Shown: positions 11,910 through 24,200 of the stretch, piece after piece
Layout of the letters: every line of letters starts with the position of its first letter
Numbering within the stretch: position 1 is the stretch's first letter
Assembly: GCF_041734735.1 (NCBI RefSeq)
Contig: NC_134905.1
Span: 12,113,214-12,177,213 of the forward strand
Direction of reading: 5' to 3'
Length of the DNA stretch: 64,000 nt
From: Babylonia areolata
Taxonomy: Eukaryota > Mollusca > Gastropoda > Neogastropoda > Buccinidae
Notes under the pieces: generated by a model
Told to the model about the DNA's origin: nothing
The model's input: the letters and a program-made list of their open reading frames with translations, nothing else
Databases searched by the model: none
Position numbers and translations under genes: made by a program

Positions 11910-12207
11910 AGAGAGTTCCAGCTTTCATGCCCACAAGCCTTCTTACTCAACTTTACTGAACATAAATGCACTGAGGTGACATTCCAATACTACTTCAATT
12001 TTACGCCGTTCCACAATAAGATATTGGACCAATCCCATACTAATCTTATCTCAGTTCAAACTCTCAAGGTGCACAAATTATGTGTGTCTTTGTGCAGGTA
12101 TGTGAATGTATGTGTGTAGATGTACACAACAAAATTTCCCAGTAAGTATGATTTCTCAGCTGCGCATATGAATATCAGAATACCGTTTAATTACTGTACA
12201 TGATCCT

Positions 12208-15200
12208 CATCTTACCTGAGTGTACAGGACCTGGATGTTGCTCAGAAGTCTGACAGTGCTCAGAACGGTCTGTGCACAATGGCTCAGTGAGTCATGAAGG
12301 TCAACAACTGCAGGACAAAGGGCATTTTCAGCTGGTGAAATATATAATAATAATAATTTTATTTTGCAGCTTTAAGCACATTTAACAATATATACAGCAT
12401 GAATAAGCTAGAAGAATATTTTTAAAACGTAACCTTCAGATACAAATTTGTTAAAAACACTTTTTTTCAAAAACAGTGAAACATCACTCTGAACTCAAAC
12501 ACTTTCCCACCCACAGATAAGCACACACAAAGATGGTCTAGGGGTGGGGTGGGGGTGGGGAGAAAGATCTATAGTTAATGACTGAACAAAAACGTGTTTA
12601 GATTAATTGAAAATGATTCAATAGTCGATCTGTCACTGTCACTGGTCCTGAGACTTAGTTTGGTCGTGGTGGAACTGCACTGCTGAACGCATCACCAACA
12701 TTCTCCATTTCTGACAGTCATGGGTTAGGGCCCCGAGTTGTGACAAAGCTCCTCTCTGTCCACTCAGTGATGTCTGCCCACTTCTTTTGTTGTCTGTCTC
12801 TTCTCCTTTTACCCTGCACTGTTCCCTGTAGGATGGTCTTGGAGAGCCAGTCGGATCTTGTCACTTGGCCATGCCTTCTCTTTTTTCTTTTTTTCACTGC
12901 GATCTGGTCTTCATACCAAACTGACGGTTTTTCTTACTTCTCCATTTTTTATGTGGTCTTTGTGGGAGATGCCAAGGAGTTTCCTAAAGCATTTCATTTC
13001 CACTGCTTGGATCATTCTATGAAGCTCTGCTGGAAGAGTCCACAACTCACATGCATACAAGAAAACACAGTTAGTGCAAGTATTATTTTCACCTTTGTTC
13101 CAAGACTAATGTTCTTGTCTCGCCATAATTATAGGCCTCAAGTCTTGCTAGTGTTGTTGCAGTCTGAGCTGCTCTTGCCAGTATTTCAGCATTAAGCACT
13201 TCTTCACTGATGATGGCTCCAAGGTACTTAAACTGTTTCACAGTTTCCAGCTGTTGACAGCCGACACTTATCTTGGTCTTGATTGGGTCTTTGCTGTTTG
13301 TCATGAGTTACGTCTTCCTCTCTGCCTGGCAGCCCGTCAGTATCAACGAATCGGAGATTTATGATGTTATGTCATCCAATGATGATAGTGCCAGTATCCT
13401 TCCAGGGCATCAATCGCTATATATTCCAGGAAGATGTTGGAGAGTGGGCGACAGAAGACAGCCTTGATGGACCCAAACCTACATGTGGAACCAGCTGCCA
13501 ACAGTTCTTTGAATGATGACTGCACTGTTGGCTTTTGTGAACAGCTGTTTAGCCCATGTATTTCTTCATGGTTGCCCACAGTGCATCATGCCAGACTCAG
13601 TCAAATGCCGTCATAAAGTCAATGAAGACTGGTAAATGTTTTGTTGGTGTTGTCTATTTCTCGCACAGAACATGAAGGTTGAAAATATGTTTGAAGTTGC
13701 TTCTCCCAATGTGGAACCAGTCCAGTGACAACAGCAGTGACCGACTGTGGAGTGGGAATGCGGAAACAGAAGGGGTCTGAGGCTGATCCTATCGAGATGA
13801 GGTGAAGGCAGTCACACAGACAGATAAGATGAGGCAGAAATGGAAATTCATTTACAGCTTAGTGAAGGTTTTTTTTTACTCAAACTAGGAGGCAAGACTG
13901 CACTGGCTCTTAGTGCTGAAGCATGGGGGCTAGTTGGCCTTTAAAGATCATCTTAACACCAACTGTCCTAAAGCCCTCTTCACTGAGAGTGTGAATGTAA
14001 CTTCGGCAAGACACTCTCCACTATAATCAAATTCTCACCCTGATAGTCGGGACAACAGTTGCCTTCTCTGCTATTCTTATGGACATAGTCGGACACAACA
14101 TTCGTATGGCAGAGAGTGCAGATCAGGGAGCCATGACATGAGGGGACAACAAGCAATAACTCTAGCTAACAGTCTACCCACCTCCCTCCTGCCGGGCGAT
14201 AGCCTGTGCGGAGTTCAGCCGCTCCACAATATTGTCAAACATTTCCTGCAGCTGCATGGTGTACTGCAGTCGCTGCTTCAGGACAGCATTGGCCAGTTTC
14301 ACCTGCACACAATGCTTCAGCTGTTTAAATCTGTCACTGCACACACAGAGTTGAACACTGGATCAGAAGCCCAATGCATAACAGATTCTGCCATAGCCTA
14401 TGTAAGATTACAAGCTTTTTTTTTTTCTTTTTTCTAAGAAGGTGGAGAAGTGGAGAGGTCATAATAACACCCATATTTTCTGACTTCCCTTATTCCCCCA
14501 CCACCACCACCCTCCTCCTCCGCAAATGATAGAATCTTTTGCATTCCCAAACAGTGGTTTTATTTTTTCAGCTGTACAAACCTGGAATTCACTTTCTTTT
14601 TCAGTCAGCCACAGTTACCAATGTTTGCATCATTTCAGGATTTGATGGGTGCAACAGCTGAGTTAACATTGGACTTTCTATATGAGGATCTCAGGTTAAA
14701 ATCCTGGTCACAGCACCTACTCTGCGCTAGTCCCAAAAGACTGAGCATGACCTTGTCTGCCGAGTTGGACACATGCCTTCTTGGAGGCGATGAGTCAAAA
14801 TGCTTTCCTAGTTTTGACTGGGCTTTAGTCTCTGGATCATAGTGATGGACCCATGTTTCATCCTGCATGATCAATATGTCGAAGAAATCATCCTGGTTTT
14901 TGGTTTTCTTGGCACATGGTGTGAGCAACCGGGGAATCCATTGCGCAGACAACTGTGGCATGTACAAATGGTCACAGATGATTTTTTTCCACAGACCCTA
15001 CACTGACCTTGACATCTTGGGCCAGCTGGTGAATGGTTATGTGGCGAACCTCCAAAATGGTGGCCTCCACTTGCCAGATGGTGTCTTCATCATAGACAGA
15101 CTGTGGTCACCCAAGAATGGGAGCCGTTTCCAGTGATGTCCGACCAGACATGAACTGACAATGCCAGTGCTTGACTATGTCATATGATGGGGCATAAGTC

Positions 15201-18200
15201 TCTTTCATATTATTGAATGTCTCCCTTGGCCTCTCAAGTGCAGAAACCTGATGACCACTCTGCATTCAACTGGCTCCATTATCACACCTACTCCACCATA
15301 GCACATGTAAAAGAGAGACTGTTGTGAGTTCAGAGATGCAAATTATGTGAACTAGAGAGATGCGTGTTATGATACATGTGCAGTTTCAGCCTCCTACAAT
15401 AAATGGAAGCAAGTCAGATGACTTCTTTAATAAACATCCCTCATAGTATGTTTTTCACTGGCTTTTCATTTGCTACCCTTGCTGAGTTTAGCCTGGTCAC
15501 ATCAATTCTTTTTTGTTCCTACTAAATTTAATCCAGATTTGGTTGGTACTGACAGAAAAAATATTTCCAAAGAAAATGAATTTGTTAAAGTTTATCATGG
15601 ACACATGCACACACACAACCAAACATCACTAGGATTGATAGATCAATTCTGTTTTTTTATGTGAATCTTTTTATGTTAAACTTTCAGAAAGTAAACAAAT
15701 GTCAAAAATAATAAAATCCAACTTAAGCCGAGTTTTCATGTGCTGTGTCACATTTTCTGGGTTCATTTCTGCTGCTTTTTCTTACACTCTATAATATATT
15801 AGGTGGCAGCAGTGAAAATTTAAATATTCATTACAATGACTGAAATGTGATTTTTGGCAAACAACATGACAATATAAGAAAAGAAAAAAAAGTAAGTGAA
15901 TATCTTGATTGGTTCTGAAGCTATTCCATTTTAAAGATGTGACGATGCGTACGTGCTGTTAGTACTTAATATTTTCACAGTCATACTATACTGTCCATGA
16001 GGGTACTGTAATGAAAACTCATATACTTTTAAAAACCATATGATAATGGCATATTGCACAAGAAAACACTAACACTTCAGCAGCAAAGAAACTGGAAAAT
16101 ATGCCTGTCAAAGGAGGAAATAGAAAATCAAGACGTGTCAATCTGCACAAAATAGCAACTTTGGTCTACAGCACTGAAAAGAATAGACAGTTGCATTTCA
16201 TAATAAAATATCTTGCAGAATACATCACAGAAAGTGCACTGAATTTTTTTTCAGGCATGATAGTTGACTGAATTTTAAATATCAGTCTCAAACTTTGAAA
16301 AATCTTCAATTTGTCCAGTGGAAAAAAGACTGTTTATTGGAGTAGCATGCTGCAAAGATGAATATTTCAGTAACTGTCACAAGTAGGACCAGGAAATTTT
16401 GAGTGTGTATTAAGTGAAATGTCAGCTTTCAAAATAAATTAAAATCAACCTTAAAATTTTTTTTCTAAATTTGGCAGAAAAGGAATGATACCTGATTTTC
16501 TCATTAAAAAAGGGTGCACACTGTGGATGAGACTTCTTCAAAATTTTTGTTTTAGAAAAAATATTGAAGTTACAGCCACAATAAGTTACCAGTGGTCTAG
16601 ACTGATCATCTTCTGCAAAATTACTACAAATTTTTAAACAAATGCAACTTGAGAGCATTATACAGAATGGGTAGGTTGATGGGGCATTCCAAGACAAAGG
16701 AGGGAGCAAATATTACTTAAGTTGCTAGCAAAAATGACAGATATATAAATCTATTTTCTTTCAGCTCTCTAGCTTTTTCTTCCATCCATGAACTCAGTCA
16801 TGCATTTCATTATAGAAGAAACACAATAAACAAGAAATAAAAGGTAGATAAATAAGAAATAAAAGGTAGATGATGCATCTTTATTTCTTCACAAAATGGC
16901 ATTCACAAGAGAGAAAATGCACACAAAAAAATATCTCTTTTTTGGCACTCATGGGTTTCCTGGCATCAGCAATAACATGCTGCTCGCTACCTGAGATGTT
17001 CATACTGGCCTTTTTGGATGATGGAATATGTCTTGCAAACCCTGCCATGAGCAGCTGTTTCTGCAACATGTTAGATACACAGATCAGCTCATAAGAAAGA
17101 ACAAATGTTATATTCAATTTAAAACTTCAAACCAAAAACAGAGCTTTCAGTTTAATATATGTTTTGGCTTTTGTCAATTTTGGTGTGTTTTGAATGGGAG
17201 GAAAACACTGTGATAACAGAATTATACAAGAGGCAAAGCCTTGAAGACTCACTTGTGCTTCACGCTTTATCCTGTAAAGGAATCATTAGGAGGTAAAAAA
17301 AAAAGAGATTTTAAAAATGGTTGAAAAGTGCTCTGTATTAAATATGATGGATAAACTTGGGAGAAAAAAAAAGAAAAGAAAAGAAATGTAATGTTTAAGA
17401 TGAGAAAGATCAGTTTAAAGCAAATTAAGTCCCCTAGCATTAATTACAGAGTAATTTCCCTTCTTTACTATCTGCACCAAAACGTTTGCAAAATAAATAA
17501 AACTTCCATGCTTAGCAAAAGAAGTTCCTGTTTGAACAAAAAACGATAATAATGACTGCTCTTGTTGTTGTGTCAGAATATCAGATCAAAGTGCCAAGTT
17601 TAGAGAATACCAAAAATATAAATATAACAGTAAATGCAGTTTGCATATAATTAGGCTTCATTTTTTTTTTTTTCTTCCCATCCCAAAGGTGCAATATTGT
17701 TTTAAACAAGATGACTGGAAAGAACTGAATTTTTCCTATTTTTATGCCTAATATGGTGTCAACTGACAAAGTATTTGCAGAGAAAATGTCAATGTTAAAG
17801 TTTACCACACACACACACACACACACAGACAACCGAACACCGGGTTAAAACATAGACTCACTTTGTTTACACAAGTGAGTCAAAAATGGCATACTAACAG
17901 GTAAGTATTCATTCAACAGCAACACAAAATTCACTGCACTGAACTATATGGCTGCATTTACCTTTCACACAATAACTCAGATTGCAGCAACAACTTATGC
18001 TTTGACAACTGAGGCTGAAGTTTTGGGGGTCTGTCCTTTCCAATTCCTGACAAGAGCTTTGCCATCTACATGTACTGTTCATCTTATGGATGTCTTTGTT
18101 GCATGCGATTATTTAGTCAGATATTTCCACTTCAGGGTGCTACATTTCATGACTGAGATGAAAGTATTACTTAATGTCTTAGGTATATATGATTACTTAA

Positions 18201-21200
18201 TATTGAATATTTTATTGTTAATATTTACATCATACTTAGTATCTTATTCTTTGATATATATTTTGTGTACTCACCTTTATTTGTGTGTGTATGTGAGAAT
18301 GCATGTCTTAGATATATATCAAACTGAATATTTCATTCACAATATGTGCATGGTATTTTGCATTTTATCATTTCATGAAATATGTGTTTACTTCCGTTTG
18401 TTTTCTGTTTCATGCAGTCAAGATGCACAGCATATCATGGGTTACCTGAACCCACCCACCCACACAATTATACTCTCTTAATTGCTGGACTCCTGATAGT
18501 GTTATAGTTTGACTGAACCTGATGTACAACTTAGGCTATGGGTGTTATTGTACTGATTTTCTTTTTACTAATTTTAGCTTGTTAAAAATTGGTGTTTAAT
18601 TTTTGAAGAAACAGGATGCTGACTGCACTGTTCAAATTAATCATATATCTCTTCACATTACACTTTTTTCATACTCAGACATACACATACTCACAAGGAT
18701 ACATGTGCAAATGCAAACTTGCTCGCTCTCTCTCTCTCTCTCTTTCTCTCTTACACACACACACACACACACCTACTCCACTGACAGGAAAGAAATGGGG
18801 AAGGGGGATGACTGGAGGGAGGAGGTGGTGGGTTATATCACTGCCAGCAGTCAGGGATTCTCAGCCAGAGCAAGTGGTTAGTGATTTGGCTCAATGTCAT
18901 GTTTGCCACAACCATTGACAACCTCCTCCCCTCTCCTTACCACTGGTGGGAGATACTCAGAGACAATGGAGGGGAATGACTATACAACTCTCAGAAAATT
19001 ATGAAAGTGAAGTTTGCAGAGGAGAGAGGGGGAGGAGGGGTTAGTATGAATTGGTGTTCTTGTTCTTTCTGGAATGTGAGAGCATAGTATCTACCTGTCT
19101 GTATATATTAATATAAAGTTTCACAGCTATCGAAGCAAAATGCAACTAGAATATCAGACTTTTGTGTGATGTTGAATGAAAAAGAAACCACATTACAATT
19201 TTTTACTCACTTATTTAACACTCACCGAATTTGTAGCAGACGACGCTAATGCTGTCCCGAGCACTTGCGGTTTTAGGCCCAGGTAATATTTTGCTTACTA
19301 AAGCAAAAATCAATCAAATATTAGTAATGGGAATTGATGGTCTCCATTTTAACATGTCCATTTTTCATTCTGTATTAATAGTTTTTGTGTGTTTTACTCA
19401 GAAAAAAATAAATCGTATTCCAATTGAAACACAGTGTCACGCTACAAAAACACTGATGAAATAGATCCAAGCTGCTCAGCTACTGACATCGATCAAAATC
19501 CTGATTCAAAGAATTTCAGATCAATATTGTGCATGAAAGTGCTAAAGACATTCGTTTTCAAAAATAATATAAAACTTACCGATGAAACTTAAGATTTTCT
19601 GGAGAAGCAATGCCATTTTTGTGTTAGATGAAGTGCCACTCTCCTGTGTCGAATGTTGATTGGGCTGACGCAACTGACGAAGAGGGGTACCTGCTTTTGA
19701 ATCGCTGGAGCAAATTAGGCATGGATCAAAAATCTTAGTTTCGGATACCATTGAAATCAGCAGAAAATGCTGTTTACCACTCATGCAGTATCGTGTAGGG
19801 TCAGACTTCATTTTCGAACTGCGTGAGGTGTTGAAAGATAGCCGAAAATTTCCCCTGACTTGCGCTCAGATCTAACTACCCTACTTAGCCCAAGGCTTGG
19901 AAAAAATCGCACGAAAGTTCTCCTTGAACTTTCGCCTTTCACGGCTCCCAGTTTTTCGAACAGTAACCAATGAATGGAAAACAATGGATGCAATTTTTTC
20001 CACTGTGCGGTTGGAACTAACTTTGTCGCGCTCAGAAAGACGCCAGCCGCCATTGAACAAGGATTGCTGTTTCGCGTTACAGTACACTTCTTTTTCTTCT
20101 ATCTGCGAACTCATTCACGCATTGCATAAAGCAAACACAATAAAAATTTAAAACATAGATGATAAATAATTTTCAGTTGGATAGTTTTTCACAAAATGAA
20201 ATCAAATTTGAGAAAATGCACTTCAAAATTAGTCAATTTTTTAGGCGTTCATAGGTTTCCCGGCATCGGCCATGGGGGCTGCTGCTACCTAAATATATAT
20301 TCAGAAAGTATGTGAAATTTGTTTATTTCACATTTATGGTTTGCTCTTTGCTAATCAATATGTTAAATAAGCTTCAAACTATCAGAAATTGATAGTCTGT
20401 TCATCTGAATTTCAGAAAAGCATGTGTTATGTTTACTTCCTTGCAGTAGTTTGCGTGGTAGAATTTTTGTTAATTATTACCCACCGCAACCAACATCTGC
20501 TTGGCAAATAGGAAGCACAAGCCAAAATAATGCCCAGCACTGAAGAGAATAACACAATCTTAAAACACTCCGTTAAAGCAGTCTATGAAATGAAGACACA
20601 CCATTCCATAAATGTATTCTATGGATCCACGTATTTGTGTGTGCATGTCTGTGTGTGTTAAGTCTTTGTGTCTAACATGTTATTGTAAAGCACTTTGAGA
20701 GGTTTGAAAGTGCACTGAAAATGTACTAATATTACAAATTTTATTAAAAGATTCACTCACAGCCAGAATGTTTTTTTTCATGCACTGGATGCCGTCCTGC
20801 ACAGCACTGAAGTCTTGCTGACTGACAGGTGTGTTCACCTGGACCTGGTCCTCCGGCAGAATCACATTCGTTGGGACGCAGAAAATGTTGTTTGCCAGGT
20901 AGGTCTGAACAAAGTCAATCATCACTTTAATGTATGAAACACAGTGTGCAGAAAATTGCCTTCAGGCTCATCATAAGAGAAGGAAAAGGTTAAAACATAT
21001 TTTAAGAAATAATACATATATTTTTCAAAAGTCATTTCATCGTCAAAGTAAATCACATTTAAGCCATTTTAAGAAATAATATATATACATAGATATTAAA
21101 GTCATTTCATCATAACAGAAAATCACATTCAAGTCAACCTGAAAAATCACTCGCATAATTCATGGTGAGGAAGGGGTTGGTGGAGAGGGTGTAAGGGAAG

Positions 21201-24200
21201 GAAAGACAATCGCTATCACAGTAAATTTCGTTATCAAAGAGTGATACGTACAGTGCAATGCCAAAGCTCAATACGTATACAAATAATGACAGGAAGGGTA
21301 GAGTACAGCCTTGTCACGTAATCCTGAATCTAAATGGACTTCCATAGCAGCATCGTCATCATCAGTCATACGTCGTCCTCCTCCATTATCAATATAAAAA
21401 AAAAGGTCCTAAATTATGTGGCCTTTCATCCCCAGCTTTCATGGTGACCTCAGTTTCGATACCTCCCCACTTCTGCAGTTGGGGTGAGTCTTGTCCAGGT
21501 CTTCAGTGTCAGCGGATTCATGCTGGAGGGACGTGGTGGCAGTGTCCACTCTAGGGGAGACGCTCACTCAGTCTGGCTCTGCAACTAAGCCATTATTGTC
21601 ATCAGTATGGGACTTAGTAGGTGATGTCTCAAGTATGTTAAATCAGAACAGGCACTACCGAACACCACTGAAGAGACTCAGCAGCAGTGCAGGGTCTCCT
21701 CTGGTGTGTGATCTAGGGAGACCTAACATCAATGGTTCCCTGTGGACTGCCGGCATTGGGACTGCCACAGACGAACCCAGGTGTGGCTGTGTATTGGGGA
21801 CTCAGAATGAGTGGTGTGGAAGTAATGCCACTGAAATGGTGCAGATGATGGGCAGCAAAAAAATGAAAAATAAAAACCCCAACCTATAAAACTATTGCAT
21901 CAGAAACCTGGATCACAGACACAGTATTTTGATAGCCAGCTTATGCCCTTGAATGAAACATCATCTTCTGCATAGATGAACAATGATTTAGTTTTAAATT
22001 CAGATTCAAGTCGAACATTTTGCATCACTTATCAGAGGGAAACAGGTTTCCTCAACTTTTTTCTTTTTTATAATAAAGAGAGCCAAACTTAAAACTTTCA
22101 TGAACTCGGGTCAGCTATTTTTTAAGGACTTAAAAAGGATGTGATTTTTTTTACAATAAAAAAAGAAAAAGAAAAAAAAAAGCGTATACAAACCCTGAGT
22201 AAGCAACTGACCCCTTTACTGCTGTTGACAAGTGCACTCATCAGTGAATGACTGTCACATCACTGAAATGCAACAGAGTTTACTGGTCAGGATGTCATTC
22301 ACCACTCTATTGAACTCTTGGGATTCCATTACTTTTGCTCAGCAAAATCAGTGACATCAAAAAGTAGCAGCAGCATTTCAAGCTCATGCCACACTGATCT
22401 AACTTCTTCATGGTTCAGCTGTCAAGGGGTTAAACACTTATTTTACACGCCTCACCTCCAGTGTATCAAAGGCTTTGTCAATCTTGGTCACCAGGTGTTG
22501 GCGGACGACCTGCATTCTCTCCCCAATCTCACTGGCTGACATGGTGTCGCTGTACTGACCATGGCAAGTACAGGCACACAATGAGGAAGCAATAAGCCAA
22601 TACACAAACACTAACAATTCATGGGAACAGAAATTCATCATCATCATCATCATCATCCAAAGACCAAAAAATAATACAGCATAGTAAGAGTGTCCAATGT
22701 TTCAGACCAGAACAAGGCAAGTTTTTCACACAAAAATATAGGTGAATCGACCAACAAGGCAGAAAACAAGAAACGGAAGAGTCAACACACCAGAAAAAGC
22801 TAAAAAATAAGAAAGCAATAGAAGAGGGAATTTCTAGGTGAATGAAATGTGCATTGGAACAAGTCAAATCATTGGTATAAGAACAAGCCCTGACTTTCCT
22901 TTATGAGGAAGTGTCTCAAAAAGTTTGCTCTACTGTACCTTTTATTTACTTGTGTACTAGCTGGATTGGTAGCATTATCAGCATTGACTTGAAGTTATGT
23001 ACCTTGTACATGAATGGAGATACCAATCTTTATAGTTTGTTAATCCTTTACTCTCCTACTCCTAGCCTCATTATTTTTTCATTTCGAGTAAATTTCTAGC
23101 TCCAAATTTCCTGACTATACTAAATGAGGGGCTCTTTCACAATAAATCCCCACAGGGGGTCAGTGCAACCATCAATACATTTTGGCCAAGTATAAATTTT
23201 AACCTTTCACAAAGTGATATATATACATGTAGTTCTACAAGGACAACAGATGATCCCGAAGAGAAGCATCCCTTTGCAATGACAGAATGCTCAACGACAG
23301 GCCTGCCAGTGACTGAAAAGTTAGAGACATCTACAAATATTAGGTATGTAGAAAACGTTAAACACACATTCTGAGCTGTGTCAATTAAACACACATTCTG
23401 AGCTGAGTCAATCAACCTTGCCTATTTTGTGACTGTCATTCAAATATATTTATGAAACCCTTTTTCATCATCAGTATACTCCCAAAATGAAAAACAGTCT
23501 TTAAAAAATGCAAATGGATCTGATACGAGTACACAGAACTTTCTACAAGGAAGGTAAGATAATTCGTAATTATACCAATATGCATGCACAAAAGCAGAAT
23601 TTCTTTTTTAAACTCCATGACAGTCAAGTACACTGTACAGTGACACACACATACACACTACATGCAGATGCATGCTACACATACAAAACAATCCAAAGGC
23701 ACACCGCACACAAATTATTAGTTAGAACAGAGAAGACACACAGCAGAGACAAAATGTGTGAACCATATAATGACTGTTTACGCCATAGGTGCCAAGAGCA
23801 GTGTACTTACATGTTTGCTCAGATAGTCTTCCAGACTCTGCAGAGCTTCTGTGAAATACTCACTGACTGCATTGTAAACTGCAACACAAAGAGGAATCAG
23901 AACTACAGAAAAACATTAAAACTTCTTTTTTTTTAAAGTAAAACTTTTAAAAGGTATTGATCAATGGACACCATAAGTGCACAAATTCAACTTGTGCCAG
24001 TCACTATACAAAATTCTATGAATAACAAATACAAGTATCGGTACTAAAAATTGCTCAAAGTACATCACATCACAATATAATGAATATACTGAAATGAAAC
24101 TTCCTGATGTTTAGGACTACAGTACAAGTCATCTGAATCTAAATCAGTAAATGCCAGATATTTGCCAAAGTATACTTCTGTTATTTGTACAGTATCAATA

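Noticed and set aside
12740-13195. 151-codon plus-strand frame
   Set aside because: Antisense to the RTE-type reverse-transcriptase fragment; no own motif.
17948-18481. 177-codon plus-strand frame with many hydrophobic residues
   Set aside because: AT-rich composition gives I/L/F/Y; no domain, no splice partners, no codon pattern like the real exons nearby.
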